Of a DNA stretch of 64,000 nt, positions 59,382 to 64,000 are shown piece by piece. Numbering within the stretch: position 1 is the stretch's first letter; each line of letters opens with the position of its first letter. The notes under the pieces were generated by a model. That model saw only the letters and a list, made by a program, of their open reading frames with translations, ran no database searches and had not been told where the DNA came from. The position numbers and the translations under genes were made by a program. Origin of the DNA: JAICKM01 sp038228295. Its GTDB lineage: Bacteria > Chloroflexota > Chloroflexia > QHBQ01 > JAICKM01. The stretch is from contig JBBRPH010000022.1 of the NCBI GenBank assembly GCA_038228295.1, positions 10,375 to 74,374 on the forward strand, in the 5' to 3' direction.

Positions 59382-61121
59382 ATGCCTGTGCAACGTTATC
59401 GGTGGCTGTTGGCCGCCTATCTGGTGCCCCAGCGGCGGCGGGTCGCCGTTCTCGTGCTGCTGTTGTTTGCGGCGCTGGGGGCCGACCTCGCCAATCCGCT
59501 GATCTTGCGCGCTTTCATTGACACCGTGCCGCAGGCGACCACGCCCGACGCGCTGATCGCGCTGGCCGGGCTGTTTCTGGCCGTAGCCGTAGCCACGCAG
59601 GCGATCACGGTGGCCGAAGCCTACGTGGCCCAGAATGTGGGCTTGACCGCCACCAACGGCTTGCGGGCCGACCTGACCCGCCACCTGCTGGACCTGGACC
59701 CCGCTTTCCATAACGCGCACACCCCCGGCGAATTGATCGAGCGCGTGGACGGCGATGTGGCGACGCTAGGCAACTTCTTCTCGCGTTTCGCGGTGCAGTT
59801 GCTGGGCAACGGGCTGCTGCTGGTCGGCGTGCTGGTCATGCTGTTCAGCATTGACGTGCTGGTGGGCGCGACCGTCGCCGCCTTTACGCTGCTGGCGCTA
59901 CTGGTGGTCAACCGCTTGCGCGCGGTGGGCGTGCCACACTGGACCGCAGCGCGCCAAGCCAGCGCCGATCTGTTCGGCTTTCTGGAAGAGCGGCTGGCCG
60001 GCACCGAGGACATCCGCGCCAATGGGGCGACGCACGACGCGCTGCGCCGTTTGCAGGTGCGGTCACGCCTACTGTTGCAACGGCAACGCGCCGCCGGCGT
60101 GGTCGGCAGCGCCACTGGGCTGAGTACCACCGTCTTCCTCACCCTGGGCACTGCGCTGGCGCTGGGCGTGGGCGCGTATCGCTTCACGCTGGGCGGCATC
60201 ACGCTGGGCACTGTCTACGTGATCTTCAGCTACACCGAACTGCTACGCCGCCCGGTCGAGCAGATCACGCGCCAGTTGCAGGATTTGCAGCAGGCCACGG
60301 CCAGCCTGCGCCGCGTCAGCGACCTGCTGCAACTGCGCCCGCTGATCGCCGATGGGCGAGGCGTGCCACTGCCCGCCGGCCCGTTGCGCGTCGAGTTCGC
60401 GGCGGTGAGCTTCGGCTATGTGCCCGCCGAGCCGGTGCTGGCGGACGTGTCGCTGTGTCTGGAGCCGGGCGCGGTGCTGGGCGTGCTGGGGCGCACCGGC
60501 AGCGGCAAGACCACCCTCACCCGCCTGCTGTTTCGCCTCTACGATCCCGATAGGGGCGCGATCCGGCTGGGCGGCGTGGACCTGCGCGACACCCTGCTGG
60601 GCGATCTCCGCACCCGCGTCGGCCTAGTCACACAGGAGATCCACCTATTCCATGCCAGTGTGCGTGATAACCTGACCTTTTTCGACCGCCGCATCTCCGA
60701 CAGTCGGATCGTGGCTGTGCTGGACGAGTTGGGCCTGGGCGCGTGGTACGCATCGCTGGCGCAGGGGCTGGACACGCGACTCGCGCCCGGTGGCGGCGGA
60801 TTGTCGGCAGGGCAAGCGCAACTCGTCGCTTTTGCCCGCGTCTTCCTGCGCGATCCGGGCCTAGTCATCTTGGATGAAGCCTCGTCGCGCCTGGACCCGG
60901 CCACCGAGGCACAGGTGGAGCGCGCGATTGACCGTCTGCTGGCGGGGCGCACCGCCATCATCATCGCCCACCGCCTGGGCACCGTGGCCCGCGCTGACCG
61001 CATCCTGATCCTGGAAGACGGGCAGATCGGCGAGACCGGTGAACGGGCGGCGCTGGCGGCTCAGGCCACATCGCGCTTTGCCGGGCTGTTGCGGACGGGT
61101 CTGGCAGAGGTCTTGGCGTGA
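59382..61121 (+). CDS. ABC exporter half-transporter, catalytic subunit
   Basis: The 579-residue protein has a six-helix membrane domain (about 1-310) and an ATPase domain (about 335-575): Walker A GRTGSGKTTL near 371-380, Q-loop VGLVTQE, signature GGLSAGQAQLVAF, Walker B LVILDEASSRLD with the catalytic Glu, and H-loop IIAHRLG. It is of the MsbA/BmrC type. The stop overlaps the GTG of the second subunit gene (GTGA). The substrate is unknown. It diverges from the ethylene-receptor-like kinase, 137 nt away. Confidence 0.9.
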   Translation: MPVQRYRWLLAAYLVPQRRRVAVLVLLLFAALGADLANPLILRAFIDTVPQATTPDALIALAGLFLAVAVATQAITVAEAYVAQNVGLTATNGLRADLTRHLLDLDPAFHNAHTPGELIERVDGDVATLGNFFSRFAVQLLGNGLLLVGVLVMLFSIDVLVGATVAAFTLLALLVVNRLRAVGVPHWTAARQASADLFGFLEERLAGTEDIRANGATHDALRRLQVRSRLLLQRQRAAGVVGSATGLSTTVFLTLGTALALGVGAYRFTLGGITLGTVYVIFSYTELLRRPVEQITRQLQDLQQATASLRRVSDLLQLRPLIADGRGVPLPAGPLRVEFAAVSFGYVPAEPVLADVSLCLEPGAVLGVLGRTGSGKTTLTRLLFRLYDPDRGAIRLGGVDLRDTLLGDLRTRVGLVTQEIHLFHASVRDNLTFFDRRISDSRIVAVLDELGLGAWYASLAQGLDTRLAPGGGGLSAGQAQLVAFARVFLRDPGLVILDEASSRLDPATEAQVERAIDRLLAGRTAIIIAHRLGTVARADRILILEDGQIGETGERAALAAQATSRFAGLLRTGLAEVLA

Positions 61122-62920
61122 AGGTTTGGTGGTTTCTCCGGCGGCTGATCCGCTACCGGCCGGGCCTCTATCTGCTCAGTGGCCTACTTGCCAGTGGGAT
61201 GTTCTATCTGTTCCCGCTAGTGCCCGGCCTGATCGTGCGCCCGTTTCTTGATGCACTGGCACACGGCACCCCGCTCGGTTGGAACCTGTGGAGCCTGCTG
61301 GCCCTGTTGGTGGGATCGGCGCTGGCGCGGGTGGTGGTCTTGGTGGGGGCCGTTGCCGCCGAAACGACGATCAACATTGTGATCGCCTCGCTGTTGCGGC
61401 AAAACCTGTTTGCCCACATCCTGCGTCGGCTGGGAGCGCGGGCGCTGCCCGGATCGCCCGGCGAAGCGATCAGCCGCTTCCGCGACGATGTGGACATCAT
61501 CTCCCGCTTCCTCAGTTGGACACTTGACCCGGTGGGGCAGGCTGTCGTCGCCGCCATCGCCCTGTGGGTGCTAATCCAAATTGATCCGGCGGTGACCCTG
61601 ATCGTGTTTGTGCCGCTAGTAGCCGTGCTGACGGTGGTGAACATGGCAAGCAAGCGTATCGAACGCTACCGCCGCACCAACCAGCAATCCATTGGCGAGG
61701 TGACGGGGCTGCTGGGTGAGGTGTTCGGCGCGGTGCAGGCCGTGAAGACGGCGCACGCGGAAGCCGGGGTGGTGTCCTACTTCGGCACGCTCAACGAGGC
61801 GCGCCGCCGGGCCACGCTCAACGATCTGCTGCTCACCCAGTTCATCCAATCCATGTCCACCAACGCCGCCAATTTGGGCACCGGCATCTTGCTGTTGCTG
61901 GTCGCCGGCAAGATGCGGAGCGGCAGCTTCAGCATCGGCGACTTCGCCCTGTTTGTCTCCTATCTCGGCTGGCTGACACAGGTGACGAGTATGTTCGGCA
62001 ATTTCCTGACCCAGTATCGCCAGACAGGGGTCTCGTTCGAGCGGCTGATGACCCTGCTGCAAGGCGGTCGCCCCGCCGACCTCGTAGCGCACGGCTCGCT
62101 CGATCCGGCGCACACGCCGGCAGATCGCGCATCCCACCCTGCGCAGCAAGAGCACGGCGCGCCGGCAGATGCGGTGCTGGAGTCGCTGGTCGTGCAGGGG
62201 CTGACGTATGCCTATCCGGGGGGCGAGCGCGGCATCGTCGGCATTGATTTGCAACTGACGCGCGGCGCGTTCGTGGTGGTCACCGGGCGCATCGGCGCGG
62301 GCAAGACGACGTTGCTACGGACGCTGCTCGGCCTGTTGCCGCGTGATGGGGGCGAGATCCGCTGGAACGGCACGCCGGTCGCCGACCCAGCGACGTTTTT
62401 CGTACCGCCGCACAGCGCCTACACGCCACAAGTGCCACGCCTGTTCAGCGATTCCTTAGTAGATAATATCCTGCTGGGGCTGGATGAGGCGGCGGTGGAC
62501 CTGCCGGCGGCGATCCAGGCCGCCGTGCTGGAGCGTGATGTGGCTGAACTGGAAGATGGGCTGGCGACACGAGTGGGGCCGCGCGGCGTGAAGCTATCGG
62601 GCGGCCAGATCCAGCGCAGCGCCGCCGCCCGGATGTTTGTGCGCGCACCCGATCTGCTGGTCGTAGACGATCTATCCAGCGCGCTGGATGTGGAAACCTA
62701 GAACGTGCTATGGGACCGCTTGGCCGGGCGGTCCGATCTCACCTGCCTGGCGGTGTCGCACCGCCGGGCGGCCTTGCGGCGGGCCGATCAGATCATCGTC
62801 CTCAAAGACGGGCGGGTGGAGGCGATCGGCCGGTTAGACGGATTACTGGTGACCTGTCCTGAAATGCAACGCCTTTGGCATGGCGACTTAAGCACGACTC
62901 CAGACACAATGATCGGCTAA
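61118..62920 (+). pseudogene. ABC exporter second subunit, split by an in-frame amber codon
   Basis: The frame gives 527 codons, a TAG at 62699-62701, then 72 more in-frame codons to a TAA; read through, the product is 600 residues, normal for a half-transporter. Present before the stop are the membrane domain, Walker A GRIGAGKTTL, signature KLSGGQIQRSAAARMF and LLVVDDLSSALDVET. After it come NVLWDRLAGRS and the H-loop LAVSHRRAALRRAD. The family normally has Glu at the TAG position, so one GAG-to-TAG change explains it. Walker B has Asp in place of Glu, as in the degenerate site of heterodimeric exporters. Without readthrough the subunit lacks its H-loop. Confidence 0.8.
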
Positions 62921-62938
62921 TAAGCTGAGGGGGTAGTC

Positions 62939-63565
62939 ATGGATCTATTAGGGCGGGGGGGCGAGGTCTCAACGCGGCGCACACCCTTGCGTGGCCTAGA
63001 CACGCGCTTGACGGCACACGCCGCGCTCGATCTGGTAGAACGGGCCGCCCTAGAGCGCGATCCCAACGCGCGGCTGCGCTTGATCCTGAGCAGCGAGGAT
63101 ATGGACGCAACGGGCCGGGCCGGCCTGTGGGAGTTCCAGTGGGATCTGCCGGCGCGTTATGCTTCAGCGACTATCCGCATCGGCGTGGACCCTGACTCGG
63201 ACGGCGAGGACGAAAGTGTGATGGTCGAACAAGTGCATCCCTTTGTTCCGCCGGGCGATCTGTGGGATCTGTTGCGTGAGAGCGAAGAGACCCTGCGTCG
63301 CACCCTGGCGACCCATTGGCAGCGGCACCTGAGCGGGCGGCCGGCGCTCGACGGGCGGGGCTACGACTCGCCGCACGCTCTCGCCACGCTGCTGCGCCGG
63401 GGCGCCACGCTGGGCAGCGGGAGCTATTTGGGGGCTCGCGTCCAGGTGGCGGGCGATTCGGTCTGGTATCTCCATGCCGACGAGCAGTTCTACAGCACGC
63501 CCTTTGGCCCGCCGGCGCTACCGCCAGGAACGGCCGCCCCACAGCTAGGCCACGGCGGTCGGTAG
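62939..63565 (+). CDS. Hypothetical protein downstream of the ABC exporter
   Basis: No family is recognised. The 208-residue protein is Arg/Leu/Asp-rich and soluble, with no signal peptide or membrane segment. A central stretch (GLWEFQWDLPARYASATIRI, GVDPDSDGEDESV) looks like a beta-rich fold with an acidic loop, and the C-terminal end is Pro/Gly-rich. A GAGGGGG site precedes the ATG, 18 nt after the ABC gene, so it is probably in that operon. Its 3' end overlaps the convergent MOSC gene by 21 nt. Confidence 0.65.
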   Translation: MDLLGRGGEVSTRRTPLRGLDTRLTAHAALDLVERAALERDPNARLRLILSSEDMDATGRAGLWEFQWDLPARYASATIRIGVDPDSDGEDESVMVEQVHPFVPPGDLWDLLRESEETLRRTLATHWQRHLSGRPALDGRGYDSPHALATLLRRGATLGSGSYLGARVQVAGDSVWYLHADEQFYSTPFGPPALPPGTAAPQLGHGGR

Positions 63566-64000
63566 CAGATAGACCGCATCGCCCACGCGGATCGTGCCGG
63601 CTTTAGTGATAGATGCATACACGCCCATCATATTGGCTTGCTCTTGGGCAATGATCCGCAGAATCCGGGCATCCTGTTGTGCCGTATCGGGATCGAGATT
63701 GGGCATCATGCAGCGCGGATCGCCACGTGTGATCGCAACGGTGGTGGCCTGCGCGCCGGCGCCGATAACCACTTGACTGCCGACCCAGGTCTGCTCATCG
63801 GGCTGTTCCCCGGCGGAGGTGTCTACAATCAGGTTTTCGCGGAAGCGGCGCGCATCTACGGGGGCGCCCAGCCGCTCCGCGAGGCGCTGCACGGCGCGGG
63901 TAGTCAGCAACGAAAGCGGCTCCCCGTCATGCGCGCTTTTGAGATGCACCGCGTAAATCGGTTGATCGCGCAGGCGCGGTTTCAGTTGCCCGCGCAGTTC
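63545..64000 (-). CDS. MOSC-domain protein (5' end outside window)
   Basis: The last 151 residues match the MOSC beta-barrel of molybdenum-cofactor sulfurase and YiiM-like proteins. They run from ELRGQLKPRLRDQPIYAVHL at the edge through DARRFRENLIVDTS, the conserved Cys in GDPRCMMPNLDPDT, and ending GVYASITKAGTIRVGDAVYLL. The protein may carry sulfur or bind Moco. The frame stays open through the window edge, so the internal GTG at 63949 is not the true start. Confidence 0.8.
   Translation of the reverse strand, partial: ELRGQLKPRLRDQPIYAVHLKSAHDGEPLSLLTTRAVQRLAERLGAPVDARRFRENLIVDTSAGEQPDEQTWVGSQVVIGAGAQATTVAITRGDPRCMMPNLDPDTAQQDARILRIIAQEQANMMGVYASITKAGTIRVGDAVYLLPTAVA

Overview
The window is GC-rich bacterial DNA, densely packed with genes on both strands. 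It carries one tRNA (Ser, GCU) and no rRNA, CRISPR array, transposase or phage module. Several traits together point to a filamentous, probably aerobic member of the Chloroflexota: S-layer-homology (SLH) proteins, secreted proteins on long Thr/Pro stalks, sugar-dehydrogenase-like propellers with Chloroflexota-style C-terminal repeats, cyanophycin genes, an F420-type LLM oxidoreductase and heptanucleotide repeat clusters. That assignment is an inference from gene content, not from a marker phylogeny.

Left part (1-10.7 kb): a DinB-like protein, a chagasin-type inhibitor, a fused E1 alpha-beta 2-oxoacid dehydrogenase, a frameshifted SLH gene remnant, glycogen phosphorylase, an aldo/keto reductase, twin VOC proteins and a large FG-GAP/SLH surface protein. 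At 11-14.7 kb is a cyanophycin synthetase-cyanophycinase pair. A TIR effector with an effector-associated domain and a C39-like lipoprotein follow (14.7-16.9 kb). Then come a sugar-dehydrogenase-like protein, a persulfide dioxygenase-rhodanese, CrcB with an NHL protein, an ATP-grasp enzyme, an MBL hydrolase, an MFS carrier, a MerR-like regulator and a disordered protein.

Middle part (27.3-46.6 kb): a tight minus-strand operon glpX-rho-phosphoesterase-double GNAT-lone receiver-phosphotransferase, in which most genes overlap. After it come the tRNA, a cell-wall amidase, a glycosyltransferase, a nitroreductase, a DUF4395 protein, a WGR-propeller fusion, an LLM oxidoreductase, a second sugar-dehydrogenase-like protein, an anchored cupin, a macro domain protein, a GT-C membrane enzyme and a PadR-membrane protein pair.

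Right part (46.6-64 kb): PaaK and P450 diverge from a cyclase across a symmetric promoter. A His-rich mini-protein precedes an encapsulated-ferritin-like (EncFtn) protein that has no encapsulin nearby. Next are a GltD-like Fe-S flavoprotein with an MBL hydrolase, an XRE-cupin regulator, a STAND NTPase with TPRs, a histidine kinase with an ethylene-receptor-like sensor domain, a divergent heterodimeric ABC exporter whose second gene is split by an in-frame amber codon, and a MOSC protein running off the window.

The most notable signals are the EncFtn/His-rich pair, the ethylene-receptor-like kinase, the two conflict-type genes (TIR-EAD and STAND), a family of 7-nt tandem repeats that often form long inverted repeats, and a recurring leaderless promoter layout (-10 box 5-7 nt before ATG).
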